Source: Bacteroidota bacterium
GTDB lineage: Bacteria; Bacteroidota; Bacteroidia; Flavobacteriales_D; Sanyastnellaceae
DNA length: 57,840 nucleotides
NCBI GenBank assembly: GCA_016868835.1
Contig: VGFR01000003.1
Span: 1-57,840 of the forward strand
Direction of reading: 5' to 3'
The translations under genes were made by a program, and so were the position numbers. Under the pieces are notes generated by a model. The model made no database searches and had not been told where the DNA came from. It saw only the letters and a list, made by a program, of their open reading frames with translations. Positions 46,323 to 53,441 of the stretch are shown here, piece by piece (position 1 is the first letter of the stretch; every line of letters starts with the position of its first letter).

Positions 46323-47350
46323 CTAATAATGGAAACGATGCCAATGTATGGTTCAATATCTACATTTATGGCGTTGGGTTCAATGACATAATAATACGGG
46401 CCTGTTGGCAAAAACCTACCTCTATTTGTTCCATCCCAAGGAGTTTGATAACCAAGAGAGCGAAAAACAAGTTGTCCCCACCGGTCATATACGCTGACTT
46501 CAGCCGCTTCAAAACAGGGAATATTTAATCCTGAAATTTCCCAAAAATCATCATATCCATCTCCATTTGGAGTAAGCGCATTATAGATGAAAATAGGTTC
46601 ATTGATGTGCACATATATGGGCGCATTCACAGTGCAACTACCAATGGTACTGACGGCAGATAGTGAAATGGTTTGACCTGCATTTGACGGATAAAACGTA
46701 AAGGTTGAATCGCTCGAATAAGTTGCATTCTCGGGTTCTGGAGACCATGAGTAAGGGGCCCCTGAGCTCGCTCCTGTTGCAATGGCATCTGCGCCTTCAC
46801 AAAGTGTAATATTGAATGGGCTAGCACCGGCAGTTAAGTCTACTGCAGGCCCTCCAATAGCAATATTATAGGCGCATGGGCCAAATTGACTGTTGTCATG
46901 ATTCGAACCCACAATTAAAACATATTCACTTTCTAGGGAAAGTCCTGAAACCGTTGAATCCATGTTGGCGTTGTTACCCTCACAAGATGAAACTATAGAA
47001 TATGAAGAGGGTAAACATGGGTCAGCCCCTGGAGTGAGTTGTGCAACAATAAAGAAAAGACTGTCGTTGACAACTTCATTTTGAGTGAAATCAATGTAGT
47101 CGCAATTGCTGAAGTTGATAGCGACTTGCATATAAGCATTTTGATTCGATCCGGTTTCAAACGTGTAAAAGTTAGTCATGGCGTAATCAAAGCATCCCAA
47201 ATTAAAGGGGTAGGCCTCTAAACTTGCAGCCTCGTAGGGTGTATCGGCACATAAAATTTGATTCGCCACATTCGCACAAGGAATGCCTTGGGCCGACACG
47301 AAGATGCCTGAAGAAGATATGAAAAGGAGAAATAGTAAAAAATATCTCAT
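46319..47350 (-). CDS. T9SS type B (gliding-associated C-terminal domain) secreted protein
   Basis: The 343-residue protein has a signal peptide (about 1-20, ending VSAQG). A Cys-containing beta-rich region (about 25-170) may be a carbohydrate- or ligand-binding sandwich. An Ig-like part (about 175-250) follows, then the type B C-terminal domain starting at LTPNGDGYDDFW and including VYDRWGQLVF and PWDGTNRG. It is exported through the T9SS and is probably secreted or anchored with help from the adjacent PorP/SprF. The ligand is unknown. It abuts the biotin carrier gene without any gap. Confidence 0.9.
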   Translation of the reverse strand: MRYFLLFLLFISSSGIFVSAQGIPCANVANQILCADTPYEAASLEAYPFNLGCFDYAMTNFYTFETGSNQNAYMQVAINFSNCDYIDFTQNEVVNDSLFFIVAQLTPGADPCLPSSYSIVSSCEGNNANMDSTVSGLSLESEYVLIVGSNHDNSQFGPCAYNIAIGGPAVDLTAGASPFNITLCEGADAIATGASSGAPYSWSPEPENATYSSDSTFTFYPSNAGQTISLSAVSTIGSCTVNAPIYVHINEPIFIYNALTPNGDGYDDFWEISGLNIPCFEAAEVSVYDRWGQLVFRSLGYQTPWDGTNRGRFLPTGPYYYVIEPNAINVDIEPYIGIVSIIR

Positions 47351-47824
47351 TTATTCAAAAGTAATCATGACCACCCCTTTTTCAATGGCGGTCCCCGCTT
47401 TTACATGAATGGATTTAATGACAGCGTCTTGTGGAGATTTAATGGCATTTTCCATTTTCATTGCCTCAAGAATGAGAAGAACGTCGTCTTTTTGAACTTG
47501 TTGCCCTTCAGAGCAATTGATGGAAAGCACCAATCCAGGCATGGGTGATTTGATTTGTTTCACCTTGGTAGACTGGCCGCTAGTAATTCCCATTGTCTTT
47601 AACAGTAGGTCAAGTTCGTCTTCCAGTTGCACGTGAATCTCTTTGCCATTTAAACGTAAACCTACTTTTTTTTCTTCGTGTGAAACACTCAAAATTTCAC
47701 ATGTAAAGCTTTGTTTGTTGTGGATGATAAACAGAAATTTTCCTTCTTGAAGAAGATCAAACTGAATCTTCTTTTCACTTAAATCAAAAATAACTTCCTC
47801 TTGTCCGTTTAAAATAGCTTTCAT
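47351..47824 (-). CDS. Biotin carboxyl carrier protein (acyl-CoA carboxylase biotin-binding subunit)
   Basis: I chose ATG 47824 (157 aa, MKAILNGQEEVIF), since the track's longer start would run into hemW. The N-terminal part is a beta-rich adaptor. The C-terminal biotinyl domain (about 85-157) has the biotinylation motif EAMKMEN with the target Lys, preceded by KSPMPGLVLSI. It resembles the separate carrier subunit of propionyl- or methylcrotonyl-CoA-type carboxylases rather than AccB. No carboxylase or biotin carboxylase gene is nearby. Confidence 0.9.
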   Translation of the reverse strand: MKAILNGQEEVIFDLSEKKIQFDLLQEGKFLFIIHNKQSFTCEILSVSHEEKKVGLRLNGKEIHVQLEDELDLLLKTMGITSGQSTKVKQIKSPMPGLVLSINCSEGQQVQKDDVLLILEAMKMENAIKSPQDAVIKSIHVKAGTAIEKGVVMITFE

Positions 47825-47851
47825 GAAGATGAATTTGTATGCGAAGCTAAT

Positions 47852-47859
47852 TAATTTCG
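47852..47859 (+). promoter_or_regulatory. Possible -7 element TAATTTCG, 4 nt before hemW
   Basis: TAATTTCG has one mismatch to TAnnTTTG and ends 4 nt before ATG 47864. The biotin carrier gene is divergent and starts 40 bp away, so both promoters must be compressed in this gap. TTTG at 47834-47837 has only a 14-nt spacer. Confidence 0.35.
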
Positions 47860-47863
47860 CGCT

Positions 47864-48985
47864 ATGCTTGGCGTGTATTTTCATATTCCTTTTTGCAGAC
47901 ACGCCTGTCACTATTGTGATTTTCATTTTTCCACACTTTTGAAAAACAAGGAAGAGGTTATAGACTGTATGCATGTTGAGTTGGGAAGGCGAAAAGAGGA
48001 GTGGTCTCATTCAGAATTGTCTTCCATTTATTTTGGAGGTGGCACACCTTCTGTGTTGAATGAAAATGAATTTAAAAAGTTGTTTGACCCGCTTGCTTTG
48101 GGAATTTCGAATACCACGGAAATAACAGTAGAGGTGAACCCTGAAGACGTGACGCTTCCATTTTTAAACAAGATGCGTGCCTTTGGAGTAAACCGATTAA
48201 GTATTGGTGTTCAATCTTTTTTTGATGATGACTTGCACGGGATGAATCGCAAGCACTCTGGACAAGAGGCAGAGACTGCTATTAAACGGGCACAGGATGT
48301 TGGATTCGAAAATTTAACAGCAGATCTCATTTTCGGTATTCCGCATTCAAGCACATCAAAGTTTTTGATGAATATTGAAAAGCTCTTTTCGTTTTCGTTA
48401 CCACATTTTTCAAGTTATGCTTTAACCATTGAAGAAAAAACGGTCTTTGGTAAATGGGAGAAACAAGGCAAGTTGGTTGAGGTGCCCGATGAGCGCATGG
48501 AGAGCGAGTTCTTTTTGCTGCACGAACTTTCAGAAAAAGCTGGATATGAGCATTACGAGTTAAGTAATTATGCGCGAGCAGGTCAACGTTCAGTTCACAA
48601 TTCAAATTATTGGAAGGGCATTCCGTATGTGGGCATTGGTCCAGGAGCTCATTCATATTCTCACGGGAATAGAAAGTGGAACGTATCAAACAACAACGAA
48701 TATGTTCGTAGTATTCGATCAGAAGATGGTCGTTATTATGAATTGGAAAAGCTTCGTGAGATAGACATATTGAACGAACGGTTAATGACTGGATTACGAA
48801 CGAAAGAAGGTGTTTTATGGAATGAATTTCCTTCAAGTTGGAGAGAAGAACATGCTAATGTGTTGGAGGAGTGGCAGAGGAAGCAATGGATTAAACAAGA
48901 CGAGCAGGGGTTTTCATTACTGCCTGTAGGGTGGTTAATTTCAAACAACCTAATTTCATATTTATTTTTAACACATGAAGATTGA
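47864..48985 (+). CDS. hemW: Radical SAM heme chaperone HemW
   Basis: The 373-residue radical SAM protein has the CxxxCxxC cluster motif as CRHACHYCDFHFS, the glycine-rich SIYFGGGTPS, VEVNPEDVT and RLSIGVQSFFDDDLHGMNRKH. HemW was long annotated as oxygen-independent coproporphyrinogen III oxidase, but lacks HemN's extra N-terminal Cys and acts as a haem chaperone. The short HIPFC start supports HemW. Haem supply is relevant to the c-type cytochrome in this window (inference). It overlaps the cyclase-family gene by 11 nt. Confidence 0.93.
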   Translation: MLGVYFHIPFCRHACHYCDFHFSTLLKNKEEVIDCMHVELGRRKEEWSHSELSSIYFGGGTPSVLNENEFKKLFDPLALGISNTTEITVEVNPEDVTLPFLNKMRAFGVNRLSIGVQSFFDDDLHGMNRKHSGQEAETAIKRAQDVGFENLTADLIFGIPHSSTSKFLMNIEKLFSFSLPHFSSYALTIEEKTVFGKWEKQGKLVEVPDERMESEFFLLHELSEKAGYEHYELSNYARAGQRSVHNSNYWKGIPYVGIGPGAHSYSHGNRKWNVSNNNEYVRSIRSEDGRYYELEKLREIDILNERLMTGLRTKEGVLWNEFPSSWREEHANVLEEWQRKQWIKQDEQGFSLLPVGWLISNNLISYLFLTHED

Positions 48986-49703
48986 TTTATTTGGCTATAC
49001 GTTCAACCTAAATAATGGATATGATTTGTCTATTGCGCTTTCTGAGGAAGGACCACGTGCTTGGTATGTAGATGCGGCAAGAATTGAACCTGTCATGACA
49101 GAACGATTCACGGGTTCGGTCTCGGCGGGTGGTGCAGTGAACTTCCGTAATGTTGCGTTTAATCCGCATGGACATGGCACGCATACGGAAAATGCGGGTC
49201 ACATCATGGCCGAAGCCCCTTGTGTGATTAACAGTGTGAATCAGGTTTTTTATCTGGCTCAACTGGTTACAGTTGAATTAGAAGAAAGAGAAGGTGATTT
49301 AATGGTTTCTGATTTTGGAACTATTTTACCTGAAGTTGAGGCCTTGATAGTTCGTACCAAACCGAATGATCATTCGAAATTGAGTAAGATATATTCAGGT
49401 ACAAATTTCCCTTATGTGCATGTTGCGGCTATTGAGCAACTGAACAAGACATCAGTAAAGCATCTTCTTATAGATTTACCCAGCATTGACAGAGAGGAAG
49501 ATGGTGGTGCTTTGGCTGCGCATCATTTATTTTGGAATGTACCGCATATGCCCCAATGGGATAAAACCATCACGGAATTCATATTCGTAAAAAATGAAAT
49601 TGAAGATGGAGTGTATGCCTTGAATCTTCAAGTAGCTAATTTCAATAATGATGCAGCACCAAGCAGGCCATTAATTTTTAGCAGGCAGGAAAACAAAGAA
49701 TGA
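48975..49703 (+). CDS. Cyclase-family metal-dependent hydrolase (kynurenine formamidase-like fold)
   Basis: The 242-residue protein belongs to the cyclase family that includes kynurenine formamidase. The metal motif, usually HxGTHxDxPxH, appears as GHGTHTENAGH with Asp replaced by Glu. VVNFRN-like VNFRNVAFNPHG and HHLFWNVP are also family-like. The variant motif makes the substrate doubtful; it should not be called KynB. The start overlaps the hemW stop region by 11 nt, and its 3' 33 nt overlap the convergent histidine kinase gene. Confidence 0.8.
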   Translation: MKIDLFGYTFNLNNGYDLSIALSEEGPRAWYVDAARIEPVMTERFTGSVSAGGAVNFRNVAFNPHGHGTHTENAGHIMAEAPCVINSVNQVFYLAQLVTVELEEREGDLMVSDFGTILPEVEALIVRTKPNDHSKLSKIYSGTNFPYVHVAAIEQLNKTSVKHLLIDLPSIDREEDGGALAAHHLFWNVPHMPQWDKTITEFIFVKNEIEDGVYALNLQVANFNNDAAPSRPLIFSRQENKE

Positions 49704-51149
49704 ACTTCCTTTTCCAACAATTGTTCGGAATGCAACCTCGCCACCCACTAGTTGAACCATACTTTTTACCATGGCCAAACCTAGACCACTTCCAGTGGAG
49801 CGCGTTGTGAAATTGGGCATGAAAATACGTTTTCTTATTTCAGAATTGATGCCTATTCCGTTGTCTGTAACTTTAATTACAACGCCTTTTTTTGAAGCTC
49901 TTAAAGCGAGGGTAACATTCTTTTTTCGCTCATCTGTAATGGCTTGAAGCGCATTGTTAATGAGGTTGTTCAATACGCGAATCAATTGTGTTTTATCACC
50001 GGAAACCCAAACATCTTCATTCTGATGCAAATAAATATGAACCTCTGCATCATCTGTGTCATAAGTAGAAACGGCGCTCTTTGCTACCTCCGTTATGTTT
50101 ACATCTTCCATGTGTGGCTGGGGCATTTTGGCGAAATGAGAGAATTCTTCTGCTATGCGTGTAAGGGTGTCAATTTGATCTGACATGCTTTGAACGAAAT
50201 CTGTTAATCGTTGATTGAATTCCTCTGGTTTCTCTTGCCACGTGCGCTGCAAATGTTGCATGCGCAATTTCATAGGGGTAAGCGGATTCTTAATTTCATG
50301 AGCTACCTGTTGTGCCATCTCTCTCCATGCTGTTTCACGTTCTTGTTGAGCCAGTTTATTGGCACTTGATTCCAGATCAATGAGCATGCGGTTGTACTCT
50401 TGAATAAGTGCTCCAATTTCATCATTGGACTTCCAGACAAGTGGCTCATTGTTCGAACCAAAACGTAACGCACTGAGACGTTTACTGAGGGTTTTCAATG
50501 GTTTTGTAATACCTCTAGAAATAAAGAATGCGGTTACTACCCCAATTAAAAAAAGTAAAATGTATGCATACCCAATGTCGTAAAGAAAGGTGTACAATTG
50601 TTTTTCACCATCTTCTTCTTTTACGTATAGCATAGAAATAATAGCAATGGGTTTATTATAATCATCTCTGTAACACCAATAGGCCATGTTTTTCTTGTTA
50701 TCATGTGGATAAGGCAGTAGAATGGCAGCGCTATTGGTTTCGTCTAGTATACGTTTTGTAAAGTTTTTGTCGAGTTGCTCTGGCAGTCTCAATGTAGCTA
50801 GGGAATCGCTGTTAAATGAGACAGTGTAGTGTCCGTAAAGATCATAAACGGTCATGAATACGTTATGTACTTCAGATAATTCACAAATTTTATCGGACAG
50901 TAATTCACCAATGGAATCGGCGGGTAATTGTCCGGCGTGTTGAGAGGTCATGAATGAGAGTGATGCACGCACTGCGTTTTCTTTTCTTTTTATGCGTTGT
51001 TCGTTGTATACCTCTTCATGCTCTTGATGGTCATAGATAGCGAGCAAGCCTGTTGCAAACAAAGCAACAGCCATCATGGCTATCATTGAAAAGTAAATTC
51101 TTGTTCTGAGACGAAAAGAAAAAACACTAGAAAAGTTTGGAGTTTGCAT
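49671..51149 (-). CDS. Membrane sensor histidine kinase, NtrY-like
   Basis: The 492-residue kinase has membrane helices at about 18-38 and 190-212, enclosing a periplasmic sensor region of about 150 residues. A HAMP domain (about 210-262) and HisKA with His284 in VAHEIKNPLTPMKLRMQHL follow; the KNPLTP form is typical of NtrY-type kinases. ATP-binding boxes are NNLINNALQAI, DNGIGIN and GSGLGLAMVKSM. No response regulator is adjacent. Its start overlaps the upstream beta-barrel-like gene by 23 nt, suggesting a shared envelope function. Confidence 0.92.
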   Translation of the reverse strand: MQTPNFSSVFSFRLRTRIYFSMIAMMAVALFATGLLAIYDHQEHEEVYNEQRIKRKENAVRASLSFMTSQHAGQLPADSIGELLSDKICELSEVHNVFMTVYDLYGHYTVSFNSDSLATLRLPEQLDKNFTKRILDETNSAAILLPYPHDNKKNMAYWCYRDDYNKPIAIISMLYVKEEDGEKQLYTFLYDIGYAYILLFLIGVVTAFFISRGITKPLKTLSKRLSALRFGSNNEPLVWKSNDEIGALIQEYNRMLIDLESSANKLAQQERETAWREMAQQVAHEIKNPLTPMKLRMQHLQRTWQEKPEEFNQRLTDFVQSMSDQIDTLTRIAEEFSHFAKMPQPHMEDVNITEVAKSAVSTYDTDDAEVHIYLHQNEDVWVSGDKTQLIRVLNNLINNALQAITDERKKNVTLALRASKKGVVIKVTDNGIGINSEIRKRIFMPNFTTRSTGSGLGLAMVKSMVQLVGGEVAFRTIVGKGSSFFVFLPAKN

Positions 51150-51957
51150 TTATTCCAAAAGTAATTGGGAAAGCGTTGACTTGTGAAAAAATTGAGTTCA
51201 AAGGAGCAGTCACAAAAAACCCTAAATGGCGATAACAGAATTTCAAATGAAATTCGCCGTAAAATCTTTGTGCACCATAAATTTTAGTGATTCTAGATTC
51301 TAAATGCGAATTTGAATTGATTGTATATCGTGTTAAACCCTGTTGGGCGAAGTAGTATGAAAATGCCAAACCAACAGCGACACGCATGTTGTTATTGTCG
51401 GAATTGTTGTTCTTGGTATTAAACTCTAAAAGTATGGGTGCAAAAATACCGTTTCTCCGCAACTGATTTGTTTTGTATTCTAGTGTGTCTACAATAGAAA
51501 ATCCGGGAGCTGAGTTACTAAAAGCAGTTGCATTACGAAACGAAAGCCGCTCATGCGTGTAGCCCAGCCCTGTAGCTATTCCAAAGTAGTTTTGAATGAC
51601 ATTTATTTTTTTGTGAAAAAGATTCACTCTGAAGGCGTAAGATGAGAAGTTCTTTGAATTCAGGGGGTGTGATTTAGAAAATGCATTTCCGTATTTCCCC
51701 CGTAAGGAGATGAATCCAAAATCGATTCCACAAAAGCTCGTCATCTTATTCGCTGGAGAAGGGGTTGTATTTATTGAATCATTTGGCCATTCGGAAGGTT
51801 GCCAGTCTATCTGGGGTGGTGGCGGTGGAAGAGTATCCTCGGCCATTTCAAAGGGCAGACTTTCTTCAACATCTAACGAGTCAGGTTGTGCTTTGGTCAC
51901 AAGAGTACAAATGCAACAGATGAGGAGTAGTGTAAAAACTTTGTGCCAATTGAGCAT
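51127..51957 (-). CDS. Probable outer membrane beta-barrel protein
   Basis: The 276-residue protein has a signal peptide (about 1-23, ending VTKAQ), a Pro-rich acidic stretch (LPPPPPQIDWQPSEW), and a region of alternating aromatic strands from about residue 75 to the C-terminal Phe, resembling small PorT-like or OMP_b-brl barrels. The exact family is not recognised. It is the first gene of an operon with the sensor kinase, overlapping it by 23 nt, and its -7 box lies 4 nt before the ATG. Confidence 0.68.
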   Translation of the reverse strand: MLNWHKVFTLLLICCICTLVTKAQPDSLDVEESLPFEMAEDTLPPPPPQIDWQPSEWPNDSINTTPSPANKMTSFCGIDFGFISLRGKYGNAFSKSHPLNSKNFSSYAFRVNLFHKKINVIQNYFGIATGLGYTHERLSFRNATAFSNSAPGFSIVDTLEYKTNQLRRNGIFAPILLEFNTKNNNSDNNNMRVAVGLAFSYYFAQQGLTRYTINSNSHLESRITKIYGAQRFYGEFHLKFCYRHLGFFVTAPLNSIFSQVNAFPITFGINANSKLF

Positions 51958-51961
51958 GAAT

Positions 51962-51969
51962 CAAATGTA
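51962..51969 (-). promoter_or_regulatory. -7 element TACATTTG (minus strand), 4 nt before the barrel-kinase operon
   Basis: The minus strand reads TACATTTG, then attc, then ATG 51957. The octamer and the 4-nt spacing are the same as at the Nfu-type gene and thyA, again predicting a leaderless mRNA. Confidence 0.55.
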
Positions 51970-51977
51970 TGGCAATC

Positions 51978-51985
51978 TATCTTTG
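51978..51985 (+). promoter_or_regulatory. -7 promoter element TATCTTTG before rlmN
   Basis: TATCTTTG is an exact match 8 nt before ATG 51994. It lies back-to-back with the minus-strand element at 51962-51969, so two divergent promoters occupy a 36-bp gap. Confidence 0.55.
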
Positions 51986-51993
51986 TTGACATC

Positions 51994-53070
51994 ATGAAAA
52001 AGCCGGATTTACGCGAGATAGGGATGGAACAACTTCAATTGCAATTGAAGGAGTGGGGCCAACCTGCATTTCGTGCAAAGCAAATTACAGAATGGCTTTG
52101 GCAAAAAAACGCCTTGAACACTGATGTCATGTTGAATCTTCCGAAGGGCTTGCGCGAGCAGTTGAATGAGGCGTATAGTTTTCATGCAGCTTTGTTGAAA
52201 GAACATCAGGTGAGTTCTGACCGCACGGTGAAATGCGCATTTGAAGTAGAGGGTAGTAAAGTGGTTGAAGGAGTTCTTATACCAACATCGAAGCGCATGA
52301 CAGCCTGCATTTCATCTCAAGTTGGTTGCAGCTTATCATGTAAGTTTTGTGCTACAGGTAGGTTGAAAATGATGCGAAACTTATCTGCTGGTGAAATCTT
52401 TGATCAGGTTAATTATTTGAAGCGTTTTGCAGAACAAAACTATGAAACCCCATTGACCAATATTGTTTATATGGGTATGGGTGAACCGCTGTTGAATTAC
52501 AAAAACGTTTTGGAAAGTATTCGGTGGATTACCACACCGGAAGGTTTGGGAATGTCACCTCAACGCATAACGGTAAGCACTGCAGGAATTGCTAAAATGA
52601 TTCAGAAGTTGGGCGATGATCAAGTGAAGTTCAATTTGGCGTTGTCTTTGCACGCCGCAAATGACGAAAAGCGCAACCGAATTATGGATATCAATGAGTC
52701 GAATAATTTGGAAATTTTGAGCGATGCGCTGCACTATTTCTATGAAAAAACAGGCACGCGTGTTACGTTCGAGTATATCATTTTCAAGGATTTTAATGAC
52801 TCTATTGCAGATGCAAGGGAATTGGCAGAATATTCTAAACGACTTCCCGTTAAAATTAACATCATTGAATATAACCCAATAGATGATGGTGAATTTCAAC
52901 AGGCCTCGCCTGAGCGCGTTGATGCTTTCGCGAAATTTTTAGAATCGAAAAACATGATTGTGAATGTGCGAAGAAGTAGGGGGAAAGATATTGACGCGGC
53001 TTGTGGGCAGTTGGCAAATAAGAATGAATTAGGAGAAAAAAACAAAATACTAAAAACGCAAAGACTATGA
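51994..53070 (+). CDS. rlmN: 23S rRNA/tRNA adenine C2-methyltransferase RlmN
   Basis: RlmN is a radical SAM enzyme that methylates A2503 of 23S rRNA and A37 of some tRNAs. I chose ATG 51994 (358 aa); the track's earlier start lies inside the divergent gene and before the promoter. The cluster motif is CSLSCKFCATG, with YMGMGEPLLNY and LSLHAANDEKR. The C-terminal catalytic Cys is in DIDAACGQLA. Standard length and motif set. It overlaps the small lipoprotein gene by ATGA. Confidence 0.96.
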   Translation: MKKPDLREIGMEQLQLQLKEWGQPAFRAKQITEWLWQKNALNTDVMLNLPKGLREQLNEAYSFHAALLKEHQVSSDRTVKCAFEVEGSKVVEGVLIPTSKRMTACISSQVGCSLSCKFCATGRLKMMRNLSAGEIFDQVNYLKRFAEQNYETPLTNIVYMGMGEPLLNYKNVLESIRWITTPEGLGMSPQRITVSTAGIAKMIQKLGDDQVKFNLALSLHAANDEKRNRIMDINESNNLEILSDALHYFYEKTGTRVTFEYIIFKDFNDSIADARELAEYSKRLPVKINIIEYNPIDDGEFQQASPERVDAFAKFLESKNMIVNVRRSRGKDIDAACGQLANKNELGEKNKILKTQRL

Positions 53071-53402
53071 AAAAATCAGTTTTTTTTATTTTCATAATGG
53101 CAGCCGTTTCCTTGGCTTCTTGTGAGGCTTGGACAGACGCAAAGAAAAAAGAATTGCACAAGTCTTGCAAAGCTGTAACACTGAATTATATAGACAGCGA
53201 CGCAGAGACCATCTGTTCTTGTGTTGAAAAGGATATTATACATGACAAACCTAAGGCAGATTACTCTCCGAACGACTTAACCAATGCGGTTTCTAAATGT
53301 ATCTCGAAAGGACAATACAAAGATGTATTTCAGCGAGAGAAAGAGGCGGAAGATGAATTGGACAGATCCATGTCTGCAGCAATGGGCGATACCATTCAAT
53401 AG
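53067..53402 (+). CDS. Small lipoprotein with a conserved-looking Cys pattern
   Basis: The 111-residue protein has a lipobox SLASC (Cys 19) and a short, mostly helical mature region. Four further cysteines are spaced as SCK, then CSC about 20 residues later, then KC. The arrangement resembles small Bacteroidota proteins of unknown function in which a Cys, a CxC and a final Cys may pin two helices (recalled, not searched). It is translationally coupled to rlmN (ATGA) and followed 39 bp later by ispG. Function unknown. Confidence 0.78.
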   Translation: MKKSVFFIFIMAAVSLASCEAWTDAKKKELHKSCKAVTLNYIDSDAETICSCVEKDIIHDKPKADYSPNDLTNAVSKCISKGQYKDVFQREKEAEDELDRSMSAAMGDTIQ

Positions 53403-53441
53403 GGGGTATCAACTTTTTCTCTGACCAATTGTTATAAAGGC

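Noticed and set aside
48327-48836. 169-aa minus-strand ORF inside hemW
   Set aside because: It is fully antisense to HemW codons and lacks recognisable domains or a plausible promoter.
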